The position numbers and the translations under genes are program-made. A stretch of 64,000 nt of DNA from Flexilinea sp. GTDB lineage: Bacteria; Chloroflexota; Anaerolineae; Anaerolineales; Anaerolineaceae. Positions 38,769-46,964 of the stretch are shown piece after piece (position 1 is the first letter of the stretch; each line of letters starts with the position of its first letter). The notes beneath the pieces were generated by a model. It did no database searches. It had not been told where the DNA came from and saw only the letters and a program-made list of their open reading frames with translations. The stretch spans positions 1-64,000 of the forward strand of contig JAPKMT010000002.1 of the NCBI GenBank assembly GCA_026645735.1. The letters are read 5' to 3'.

Positions 38769-40374
38769 CTTTATCCATAGTGTAATATTCCTGATATGCC
38801 GAATATTTACGATAATCACGGTAGTAATACGCATAGGATTTGTCTCGCAGATCCACATCATTGATGACCACGCCCAAAACATTTGCATTGACTTGTTTTA
38901 ATTGCGCAATCGCCAGCCGCAGGGTATGAATCCGGGTTTTTCCGGGGCGAACCACCAATAGAACACCATCCAAAATCGGCGCCAACACTGCAGCATCCGT
39001 TACCGCCAAAACAGGTGGTGTATCGATCAGAATCACATCCGAAGCTTGTCGGATACCTTTCAGAATCGACTGCATCTTCTGGGAGCTGAGCAATTCTGCC
39101 GGATTGGGGGGCAGCGGTCCGGTGGTAATGACCGACAAATTTTCCATTTTCAAGATTTGGTGATAACTATAAGGCACCTCTCCTGACTGGAAAAACAGAT
39201 TGCTCATCCCGGAATTGTTGGATATTCCAAAATAGGTATGGAGCTTTGGATGGCGCAAATCACAATCGATTGTGAAAACCCGCATGCCATTTTGCGCCAT
39301 TACTACGCTTAAATTGGCAGTTACTGTGGTTTTTCCTTCACCAGGATCCGGGCTGGTTATCATTATTGTATGAAGCGGTTTGTCCCCACTGGCGTAGTTG
39401 ATGTTCGTACGAAGCATCCGGTACGCCTCAGAAGTCGGTGAACGCGGCTCGCTCATCGTGATCGGATTGTCCATTTTCGTTGTTTTGTGATTGATAATGC
39501 CCAAAACCGGCAAATGAAATTTTTTATTGATTTCATCAGGTGTTTTAATGGTGTCATCCAGCACTTCACGGACAAAGATGATACCGGTTATCAATAAAAA
39601 CCCTATCACGGCTGCCAACGAGGAGTTTTGATAAATGCGCGGTCTGACCGGAGTATCCTTTGGCTTTGCTACTTCTACCTGAACTAACGAGGATACAGAT
39701 TGTGCCTCAGAAAGACGTACTTTTTCGTAGGATAACAGGAGATTTGAGTAAATCTCCCGATATTGTGTTACCTTGTTTTCCATCCGATCTTTTTGATCTG
39801 AATTGGAAGTGATATTTGCATGTTCCATATAAATCGTGATTTCCTTTTCGAGTTCAGCCATCTGGTCTTCCAGTGTTTTCTTTGATGTAGAAAAACGTTG
39901 TGACTGGATTCCTTCGATCTGCTTTGCAGATACGGAAGCAATTGAATTCGCAATATTTGCGGAAAGTTCCGGATCAGTCGATTCGACGGTAATTTGAATG
40001 AGCTGGGTATCGCGGACCACTGTCATCGTGATCATTTTTTTCAGCTCTTCTGTAGAAAAGACCAACTGCAACTGGTTAATTACTTCCGTTAATACCGGGT
40101 CCTTTGCCATCATTTGCGAATAGGTGCTGGTAAGTTGCTTTGACATCATCACAGATGAATAATCGGTAGCCTGCGTGGCAGGGGCTGCATTGACTAAAAC
40201 GGTTGCAATGGATTGGTAATAAGGTGTCGCCCGCTTACTGAAATAAAAAACGGCTGATGCCGAGATGAAAGCAAATAATAGAATTAACCATAACCAGTGG
40301 AACCACAAATTCGCATATTGCCGTAAATCGACCATTTCTACTATCTGTACATCGGATGAACCGTTGTTTTCCAT
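38752..40374 (-). CDS. Wzz-domain polysaccharide co-polymerase fused to BY-type tyrosine autokinase
   Basis: N-terminal Wzz-like membrane domain, Walker A TSPDPGEGKTTVTANL, LIDTPP, C-terminal Tyr cluster YAYYYRDYRKYSAYQEYY. Confidence 0.9.
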   Translation of the reverse strand: MENNGSSDVQIVEMVDLRQYANLWFHWLWLILLFAFISASAVFYFSKRATPYYQSIATVLVNAAPATQATDYSSVMMSKQLTSTYSQMMAKDPVLTEVINQLQLVFSTEELKKMITMTVVRDTQLIQITVESTDPELSANIANSIASVSAKQIEGIQSQRFSTSKKTLEDQMAELEKEITIYMEHANITSNSDQKDRMENKVTQYREIYSNLLLSYEKVRLSEAQSVSSLVQVEVAKPKDTPVRPRIYQNSSLAAVIGFLLITGIIFVREVLDDTIKTPDEINKKFHLPVLGIINHKTTKMDNPITMSEPRSPTSEAYRMLRTNINYASGDKPLHTIMITSPDPGEGKTTVTANLSVVMAQNGMRVFTIDCDLRHPKLHTYFGISNNSGMSNLFFQSGEVPYSYHQILKMENLSVITTGPLPPNPAELLSSQKMQSILKGIRQASDVILIDTPPVLAVTDAAVLAPILDGVLLVVRPGKTRIHTLRLAIAQLKQVNANVLGVVINDVDLRDKSYAYYYRDYRKYSAYQEYYTMDKGEERI

Positions 40375-40485
40375 GAAGCATCCTTTTTTTTCTGGCATTT
40401 GTTTTCCACACCAAAACAAACTGCAAACAATAAAACTATCCAGTCTTTTGAACAGCATTCCAAAGAAATTGCTTGTTCCTGGTTC

Positions 40486-40500
40486 GTCTGATTCTCAGAC
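40486..40500 (-). other. Small hairpin in the leader between the NusG-like gene and the tyrosine kinase gene
   Basis: GTCTGA-TTC-TCAGAC. Confidence 0.35.
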
Positions 40501-40578
40501 TCCGTCCTTATGACATCCATGCGATATCATTGACCATTCAATAAATTATGGAAAATTTGATTCCGTTTTTTGATGAAA

Positions 40579-41091
40579 TCAAATTGTCTTTTGTAAACTG
40601 ATCGAATTTTCAGATAACTCGATTGGCAGCAATCTTTTTTGCAGCATGGTTAAAAAAATTCTGACACGGTCCGTTCCCGATATGCGTGAATCAAATATCG
40701 CCTCATATCCGGCAAAGGGTCCGGTCTCGATTTTGATCAAATCACCTTTTTTCAATTTATCAGGAACCAATGCATTGCATCCATTAATTCGTTCCATCTT
40801 AATCCGCATGATTTGGATAAAATAATCCGGTACACTGGCAATTTCTCCACCGATAGAAACCAGTCCAATGGCACCGGGTATACGATTGAAAAAAGCTTCG
40901 CAATTTTTCTCCGCAACATCCCGAATAAACAAGTATCCGGGGAAATAGGGCAGCGTCTTACGACATCGTGGATTGACCGGATGAACAATTACCTGCGGAA
41001 AATAGGATTCAATGTGGCAGAATTCCAGTTGTTTTCTCAGAAATATTTCTTTATTGGGTTTACTTTGCATTACGTACCAAAGTTTATTCAT
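40579..41091 (-). CDS. Specialised NusG paralog (RfaH/LoaP/UpxY-like antiterminator)
   Basis: MNKLWYVMQSKPNKEIFLRKQL...PYFPGYLFIRDV; C-terminal KOW-like KKGDLIKIETGPFAGYEAIF. Confidence 0.85.
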   Translation of the reverse strand: MNKLWYVMQSKPNKEIFLRKQLEFCHIESYFPQVIVHPVNPRCRKTLPYFPGYLFIRDVAEKNCEAFFNRIPGAIGLVSIGGEIASVPDYFIQIMRIKMERINGCNALVPDKLKKGDLIKIETGPFAGYEAIFDSRISGTDRVRIFLTMLQKRLLPIELSENSISLQKTI

Positions 41092-41487
41092 CGATCTTTT
41101 GTCTACTCTGTTGTCACATCATTATGAAAGCGCAGAAGACGCTATTTTTTCATTAATATGATTCAACGATCTTTTCAATCACATTATTAACATTGTATTG
41201 CATGAATATTTTATTGTAATATTAATGTTTTTTTATTTATTATATATTGCTTATTATATTATAGATCAATTCAATATTATTACAATATTAATCCACTATT
41301 TATTAATAATCATTGTAGGCTTAGTAGACAAACAAATTTCTGATTTATTGAATCGATTACTTGAATTTTGAAATCGTCAATCATTGAATCGATCGTCATG
41401 TATGCTTCCAGAGGTTCGAAATAAGAAAACCTTTATTTTTCTTGTTTCAGTATTAGAAAAATTAATTTATATTTCGTTATATTTCGA

Positions 41488-43668
41488 ATGGCTGCGTCAA
41501 ATCACGCATTAAACCTCACGAATCTCATAAATGGTAAAATCAAGAGCATGACTGAGACATTACAACCTGCTGCAAAATCAGGAAAAAAATTCTTTATTTC
41601 ATATCAGGAAAGATGGATTCCAATTATCCTGCTCCTATTCACGATTTTCACCTATGTTCCACTCATCCATACACTCGGATTCTATTGGGATGACTGGCCG
41701 ATGCTGTGGTTTGATGTGACGCAAGGGCCGCAAGGCTTTGCGGATGCCTTCACTTCAGACAGGCCGTTTTTAGGGTATCTGTATCAACTAACCGGGGCTG
41801 TCATCGGCACAGAACCGCTGTACTGGCAGATGCTGACGGTCGTCTTTCGCTGGCTTGTCTCCTGCGCATTCTGGTGGATGCTGAAACTGCTCTGGCCGGA
41901 GCATAAGGAGACTTCTTTTTGGGCAGCCGTTTTGCTGACGGTCTATTCCGGTTTCAAACAGATGCCGATCGCCTATGTCTGGGGAAACGCGCTGATTATG
42001 CTGTTTGCCTATGTGCTATCCTACGGCATGATGCTCAAAGCGATTGCTTTCGCTGAAAAGGCGTATTGGAAACGGTATCTGGCCTGGACGGTTCCAGGCG
42101 TAGTCTGCTACACCTTCTGCACCATTTCCACAGAATACTATACAGGACTGGATCTTATCCGGATCGTGATGATCTGGATTTTCCTGGACCAGATCGATTC
42201 ATCCCGCAAGTTATCCATCCCAAAAAGAATTATTAAATCGCTGCTGCACTGGGTTCCGTATCTGCTGCCCTTGGCTGTTTTCATGTTCTGGCGTGTTTTC
42301 ATTTTCCAGTTTCCATCGTATCAGCCTGTTTTAATAAGTCAACTGCAAACCGAACCGTTCAGAGCAATTCTTGGCGTTCTGATCCGTGCAATCGAGGATG
42401 CCTATACAGCAACCTGGGGTGCCTGGACTGAGTTTTTCTCCTTTCCAAAAATAAACGATTTTGCCACCATTTCAGGAAAACTTTTCTGGATCTTTACTGC
42501 AGCAGGTTTTCTGCTGTCGCTACTGGCTCTGCATGGGCTTAAATCTTCCAGTTTGCAGCATCCTGATTCTGGACCGGAAAGCAAAAAAAGACAGTCCAGA
42601 TGGATCGTCAGCCTGTTTGTTTTAGGAATCGCGGCTGTGATTTTTCCCGGTCTTCCCTATTGGGTGACTTCGCTATCGCCTTCTCTGGAGTTTCCAAAAG
42701 AACGCTGGCTTTCCGCTTATATGTTTGGCAGTTGTATGCTGATAGCCGGATTTATCACTCATATCATTCGGACGAGAAAACAACAGATTGTCTTCATCAG
42801 CCTGTTCATCGCCATGGCAATCGGAGGGAACGTCCTGAATGCCAACAGTTTCCGCAGAGACTGGCAAAACCAGCGGGAATTCATCAATCAGTTGTACACA
42901 AGAATTCCCGGTTTTAGAGCGCCGATGTATCTGCTGACCGATTTCAATTCACTATCGTATGAAACGGACAATTCGCTGACTGGCATGGTCAATCTTGCAT
43001 TGGCATCAGAGTCAACGTCCTTAAATTTGCCGCTCAGCGTCGGATTTTATGATGTCCGTTTTAAGTCCTCCAATGAAAAACTGGAAGCCGGGGAACCCAT
43101 TTATCAGGGGTTCCGAAGCGCCAATTTCAGCGGCAGCGCCTCGGATGTTGTAGCCTATTTTTACTCTCCCCCTGGCTGCTTGCGCATTTTGGATCCCCAA
43201 CAGCATGAAGATCTGCCCATTTTCCCCGACAGTTTTTATGAATTCATCAAGTTCTCCAACCCGTCAAAAATCCTGTCCAGCGGCAATACGCTTCGGTTTG
43301 TGCAGGAAAAGATTTTCAAACAGCCGATTGAAGAAAATTGGTGTTATTATTTTGAATTAGCAGATTTAGCCCGTCAGAATGAAAAATGGGAAGAAATTAC
43401 AGCGCTTGGTGATCAGGCAATTCCATATTTTTCTGCAGGAGATGCATCGGAGTATATTCCCTTCATCGAAGCCTATGCGCGCCTCGATCAGTGGGAGAAA
43501 GTCATTCCGCTCATCGATCTGATCCATCAGAAAGATCAGAAACTGGATGGACCGTTGTGTCCGATTTTGCAGCGCTTGTTCTCAGAATACCTGCCGATCG
43601 ATCCATCCAATCGCAATAATGTCGCAACAGCTATCAACAAAATTGGGTGCAATGCATATACACAATGA
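41488..43668 (+). CDS. Large multi-TM membrane protein with C-terminal repeat-like region; possible polyprenyl-linked glycosyltransferase
   Basis: Continuous ORF with many hydrophobic segments and a soluble C-terminus. Start uncertain (41488 or ATG 41548). Coupled by ATGA to the next GT2 gene. Confidence 0.6.
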   Translation: MAASNHALNLTNLINGKIKSMTETLQPAAKSGKKFFISYQERWIPIILLLFTIFTYVPLIHTLGFYWDDWPMLWFDVTQGPQGFADAFTSDRPFLGYLYQLTGAVIGTEPLYWQMLTVVFRWLVSCAFWWMLKLLWPEHKETSFWAAVLLTVYSGFKQMPIAYVWGNALIMLFAYVLSYGMMLKAIAFAEKAYWKRYLAWTVPGVVCYTFCTISTEYYTGLDLIRIVMIWIFLDQIDSSRKLSIPKRIIKSLLHWVPYLLPLAVFMFWRVFIFQFPSYQPVLISQLQTEPFRAILGVLIRAIEDAYTATWGAWTEFFSFPKINDFATISGKLFWIFTAAGFLLSLLALHGLKSSSLQHPDSGPESKKRQSRWIVSLFVLGIAAVIFPGLPYWVTSLSPSLEFPKERWLSAYMFGSCMLIAGFITHIIRTRKQQIVFISLFIAMAIGGNVLNANSFRRDWQNQREFINQLYTRIPGFRAPMYLLTDFNSLSYETDNSLTGMVNLALASESTSLNLPLSVGFYDVRFKSSNEKLEAGEPIYQGFRSANFSGSASDVVAYFYSPPGCLRILDPQQHEDLPIFPDSFYEFIKFSNPSKILSSGNTLRFVQEKIFKQPIEENWCYYFELADLARQNEKWEEITALGDQAIPYFSAGDASEYIPFIEAYARLDQWEKVIPLIDLIHQKDQKLDGPLCPILQRLFSEYLPIDPSNRNNVATAINKIGCNAYTQ

Positions 43669-44642
43669 ACAAACAATTTGAAGAACATGACCATCTTATG
43701 AAACTAAAAAGCGGTGTTTCCGTCGTGATTCCAGTATATAATGCCGAAGGGACTATTGAGGAACTGACAACACGGCTGCATACTGTTTTACCACGGTTGT
43801 TTACGGATTATGAAATAATCCTGATTAACGATGGCAGTCATGACTACAGTTGGAAATCCATCCAGTCGTTATGTCAGTATCCCGGAGTGCGCGGTTTTAA
43901 CCTCATGCGCAATTTCGGACAGCATAATGCTCTGCTGTGCGGGATTCGCAACGCTAAATTCGAAACTACCATCACAATGGATGATGATCTCCAGCATCCA
44001 CCGGAACAGCTGCCGCTATTGGTTGAAGAATTCAAAAAAGGGTATGATGTCGTTTACGCCGTACCAAAAAAATTGCCTCACGCATGGTGGAGAAATTTGG
44101 GCTCCAAATTGACAAAATTCACCTTGAGTAAATTTATGCGAATACCCATACAGGAAATTGGAGCCTTTCGAATCTTTCGGACCGATCTTCGTAACGCCTT
44201 TGCAAACTATCAAAGCCCGGATGTCTACATTGATCCCCTTTTATCCTGGGGAACTACCAACTTCGGGCATGTGTTCGTAGATGAAGACCAAAGGAAAGTT
44301 GGTACCTCCAATTACACATTTCGAAAATTAGTGCACGCCGGTTTACTGATTTTAACCGGTTACAGTACAATTCCCCTGCGCCTTGCCAGTACCCTGGGTT
44401 TCATTTTTATGCTGGTGGGTATTCTTATTTTATTCTATGTATTGTTCATTAAAATCGTCTTCGATTCAGTCAGCGGTTTTCCATTTCTGGCATCCATCAT
44501 CGCCTTATTCTCCGGAGTTCAATTATTCACACTCGGAATCATCGGAGAATACCTGGCGAGAATGTACGATCGTTCCACAGACCGTCCGCCTTTCATTGTT
44601 AAGGATGAAATAACAGCCAAGAAAGATGATCTGCAATCCTGA
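43665..44642 (+). CDS. Family 2 glycosyltransferase with C-terminal TM helices (GtrB/polyprenyl-phosphate type)
   Basis: VSVVIPVYNAEGTIEEL, LINDGSHD, DDDLQHPPEQ, two C-terminal TM segments. Confidence 0.9.
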   Translation: MNKQFEEHDHLMKLKSGVSVVIPVYNAEGTIEELTTRLHTVLPRLFTDYEIILINDGSHDYSWKSIQSLCQYPGVRGFNLMRNFGQHNALLCGIRNAKFETTITMDDDLQHPPEQLPLLVEEFKKGYDVVYAVPKKLPHAWWRNLGSKLTKFTLSKFMRIPIQEIGAFRIFRTDLRNAFANYQSPDVYIDPLLSWGTTNFGHVFVDEDQRKVGTSNYTFRKLVHAGLLILTGYSTIPLRLASTLGFIFMLVGILILFYVLFIKIVFDSVSGFPFLASIIALFSGVQLFTLGIIGEYLARMYDRSTDRPPFIVKDEITAKKDDLQS

Positions 44643-44710
44643 GATCGAAACCTTGAAATACCACCGGAATAAAAATAAACTGTAAAGCAGAAATAAGGAA
44701 TGGATTAATC

Positions 44711-45343
44711 GTGGATCAACTGGATAATGTCCGCAATTTTTTTAAGAATTGTTTTCAGGAACATGGTGAAACAGCGGAAGGTGTTGGATGGAATTCAACC
44801 TACGCGCAGGAAACACGCTTTGACCAGTTATTAAAAATTATTGATACGGAAAAACCTTTTACCTTTCTGGAATTTGGCTGCGGGTATGGTTATTTGATCG
44901 ATTATATGCGGTCCAAAGGCTTCTTTCCCGCTCATTTCTATGGATATGACATTCTTCCGGAAGCAATCCAAAAAGGGACACAGCGTCATGCAAATGATGG
45001 ACAGGTTTCTTTTCATGCAACGCTGGATGAAATCCCTGTGACGGATTATTTATCAGCATCCGGTGTTTTTAATATCAAGCTGGATCATTCCCGCGAAGCA
45101 TGGACTGATCATATCTTAAAATCACTGCATCAGTTTGATGAGCATACCACGCGCGGTTTTTCAGTGAATTTTCTGACTACATATTCCGACCAGGATCGGA
45201 TGGAAACAAGACCCGACCTCTATTATGCGGATCCTTGTTTTCTTTTCGATTACTGCAAAAAACATTTTTCAAAGAATGTGGCGTTGCTGCATGACTATAA
45301 AATATTTGATTTTACATTGTTGGTGAGAAAAGAATTCGATTAA
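44711..45343 (+). CDS. Class I SAM-dependent methyltransferase-like protein
   Basis: GTG start; FLEFGCGYGYLIDYM SAM-binding motif I, FYGYDILPEAI. Confidence 0.8.
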   Translation: MDQLDNVRNFFKNCFQEHGETAEGVGWNSTYAQETRFDQLLKIIDTEKPFTFLEFGCGYGYLIDYMRSKGFFPAHFYGYDILPEAIQKGTQRHANDGQVSFHATLDEIPVTDYLSASGVFNIKLDHSREAWTDHILKSLHQFDEHTTRGFSVNFLTTYSDQDRMETRPDLYYADPCFLFDYCKKHFSKNVALLHDYKIFDFTLLVRKEFD

Positions 45344-45479
45344 TATACTGCCTGGTTATCGTATCTGAGTTTCTCGAATTAGTGTCCTGGAAATTCCAAA
45401 TTTGAGCGTAAAACGTGACAATTTTTTTTTCAAAAAGTGAGAAAATCAGGTTCAAAAAAAAACTTTCGATCAGTACCAA

Positions 45480-45526
45480 TAAAAAAGCATCTCCGTTCTA
45501 TCCGAACAGAGATGCTTCTTTTTTTA
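45480..45526. terminator. Bidirectional terminator between convergent genes
   Basis: AAGCATCTC-C-GTTC-TATCC-GAAC-A-GAGATGCTT flanked by A-tract and T-tract. Confidence 0.8.
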
Positions 45527-45539
45527 AAAATAATTTGTT

Positions 45540-46007
45540 TTACTCTTCGATGACGGAAACTTCATAGCCCAATGACCGCAGTTTCTTTTTGAGGTCGATC
45601 AATGATTTTTGTCCAAAGCCATGAATATCAAGCAATCCTGCATCGCCGGATTCGGCTAATTTTTCCAGAACATCTGCAATTTTTACAAAACCTGCTTCAG
45701 CAAGAATTTCAGTTGGACGTTTACCCAGATCGAGTTCAGCAATCAGACGATCAGGAGAAGTTTTTGCTTCTTCACGGGTTTTCTTGTCTTCTAAAAATTC
45801 CTGGCGTGCCTGTAAACGACGATAGAAGCGATCAACCTGACCTTCCATATCCAGCATACGAGACTGCTGGCCAGTAAAGAATGGGTGACATGCTGAACAA
45901 ACTTCAGTACGAATTTCTGCTTTAATGGATCCTGTTGTCCATGTATTGCCACAAGCGCAAATAACTTTTGCATCCGGGTAATACTTTGGGTGAATATTTT
46001 TTTTCAT
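45540..46007 (-). CDS. rpmE: 50S ribosomal protein L31 fused to RNA-polymerase alpha-CTD-like domain
   Basis: N-terminus MKKNIHPKYYPDAKVICACGNTWTTGSIKAEIRTEVCSACHPFFTGQQSRMLD is L31; C-terminus IAELDLGKRPTEILAEAGFVKIADVLEKL...GLLDIHGFGQKSLIDLKKKLRSLGY resembles RpoA CTD. Confidence 0.9.
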   Translation of the reverse strand: MKKNIHPKYYPDAKVICACGNTWTTGSIKAEIRTEVCSACHPFFTGQQSRMLDMEGQVDRFYRRLQARQEFLEDKKTREEAKTSPDRLIAELDLGKRPTEILAEAGFVKIADVLEKLAESGDAGLLDIHGFGQKSLIDLKKKLRSLGYEVSVIEE

Positions 46008-46068
46008 TTTCTTTTCGTTCCTTCCACAACTCGTTTCCTATTTTACTTCGGAAACGGATAAGTGATCA

Positions 46069-46341
46069 CTACTCGGCTTCCGGCATAGTCTCAGGAGCAA
46101 TGTTGACGCGCTTTTGTCCTGATGGAAGTGTTTCATAAACAACCTGTCCATCCGCTTTTGCAAACAAAGTATAATCTTTGCCCACTCCCACATTCAGACC
46201 CGGTTTAATTTTTGTGCCATGTTGGCGCACGAGAATGCTTCCGGCTGGAACAGTCTGTCCGCCATAGCATTTTACGCCTAAACGTTGTGAATTACTGTCT
46301 CGTCCGTTACGGCTGGAACCGCCACCTTTTTTGTGTGCCAT
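46069..46341 (-). CDS. rpmA: 50S ribosomal protein L27
   Basis: [48 protein letters not shown]. Confidence 0.97.
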   Translation of the reverse strand: MAHKKGGGSSRNGRDSNSQRLGVKCYGGQTVPAGSILVRQHGTKIKPGLNVGVGKDYTLFAKADGQVVYETLPSGQKRVNIAPETMPEAE

Positions 46342-46347
46342 TATTCT

Positions 46348-46662
46348 TTACCCCTCAATCGCTTCAATTTTTATACGTGTATAAACCTGACGATGTCCGG
46401 TCTTCACACGATAATGTTTTTTCTGGCGATACTTGAATATGATCAGCTTCGGCCCTTTTTCTTCACCCACAACAGTCGCTTTAACAGTAGCGCCTTTTAC
46501 AACAGGAGTTCCGACTGCAACTGAATCTTCATTGACCAGAAGCAGAACCTGATTGAGATCGATCTGCTGTCCTGCTTCGACATCTAATCGGTCGATCACA
46601 ATACTGGAACCTTCGACGGCTTTATATTGTTTTCCGCCGCTTTCAATAATTGCATATTTCAT
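46348..46662 (-). CDS. rplU: 50S ribosomal protein L21
   Basis: MKYAIIESGGKQYKAVEGSSIVIDRL...KGPKLIIFKYRQKKHYRVKTGHRQVYTRIKI. Confidence 0.97.
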   Translation of the reverse strand: MKYAIIESGGKQYKAVEGSSIVIDRLDVEAGQQIDLNQVLLLVNEDSVAVGTPVVKGATVKATVVGEEKGPKLIIFKYRQKKHYRVKTGHRQVYTRIKIEAIEG

Positions 46663-46703
46663 TCTTTTTCTCCAATCTTCACTTCACCATGTCAAACGCG
46701 TCA

Positions 46704-46723
46704 TTCCGCCTTCGCAAGGGGAA
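46704..46723 (-). promoter_or_regulatory. Stem-loop in rplU 5' leader
   Basis: Minus strand TTCCCCTT-GCG-AAGG(C)GGAA, about 40 nt upstream of the rplU start. Confidence 0.4.
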
Positions 46724-46778
46724 GTTGGCTTTCGTTATATTTTCGGATTGTAAAGTTATCCAAAAATAAGCGTTGACA

Positions 46779-46806
46779 ATTATACCGCATGTTCGAACGC
46801 TGTCAA
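46779..46806 (-). promoter_or_regulatory. Consensus promoter of rplU-rpmA-rpmE operon
   Basis: Minus strand TTGACA - 16 bp - TATAAT (plus-strand ATTATA 46779-46784, TGTCAA 46801-46806). Confidence 0.75.
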
Positions 46807-46870
46807 ACAAGACGTTACGAGTTAGCAATTCAAAATATAGACCATGCGTTACAAATAGAGAGAGGAAATA

Positions 46871-46917
46871 AGTTGTTGTGGTGTATTTGCGCGAAGCGCA
46901 AATACACCACAACAACT
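46871..46917. repeat. 47-bp perfect palindrome (22-bp stem, 3-nt loop), element A
   Basis: AGTTGTTGTGGTGTATTTGCGC-GAA-GCGCAAATACACCACAACAACT. Confidence 0.95.
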
Positions 46918-46964
46918 ATTATTTTTTTCCATATTTCGAATCGTTGATTGCAAGGCAATGAATC

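Noticed and set aside
41205-41310. Inverted TATTGTAATA motifs upstream of the NusG-like gene
   Set aside because: Extremely AT-rich promoter region where short inverted matches are expected by chance.
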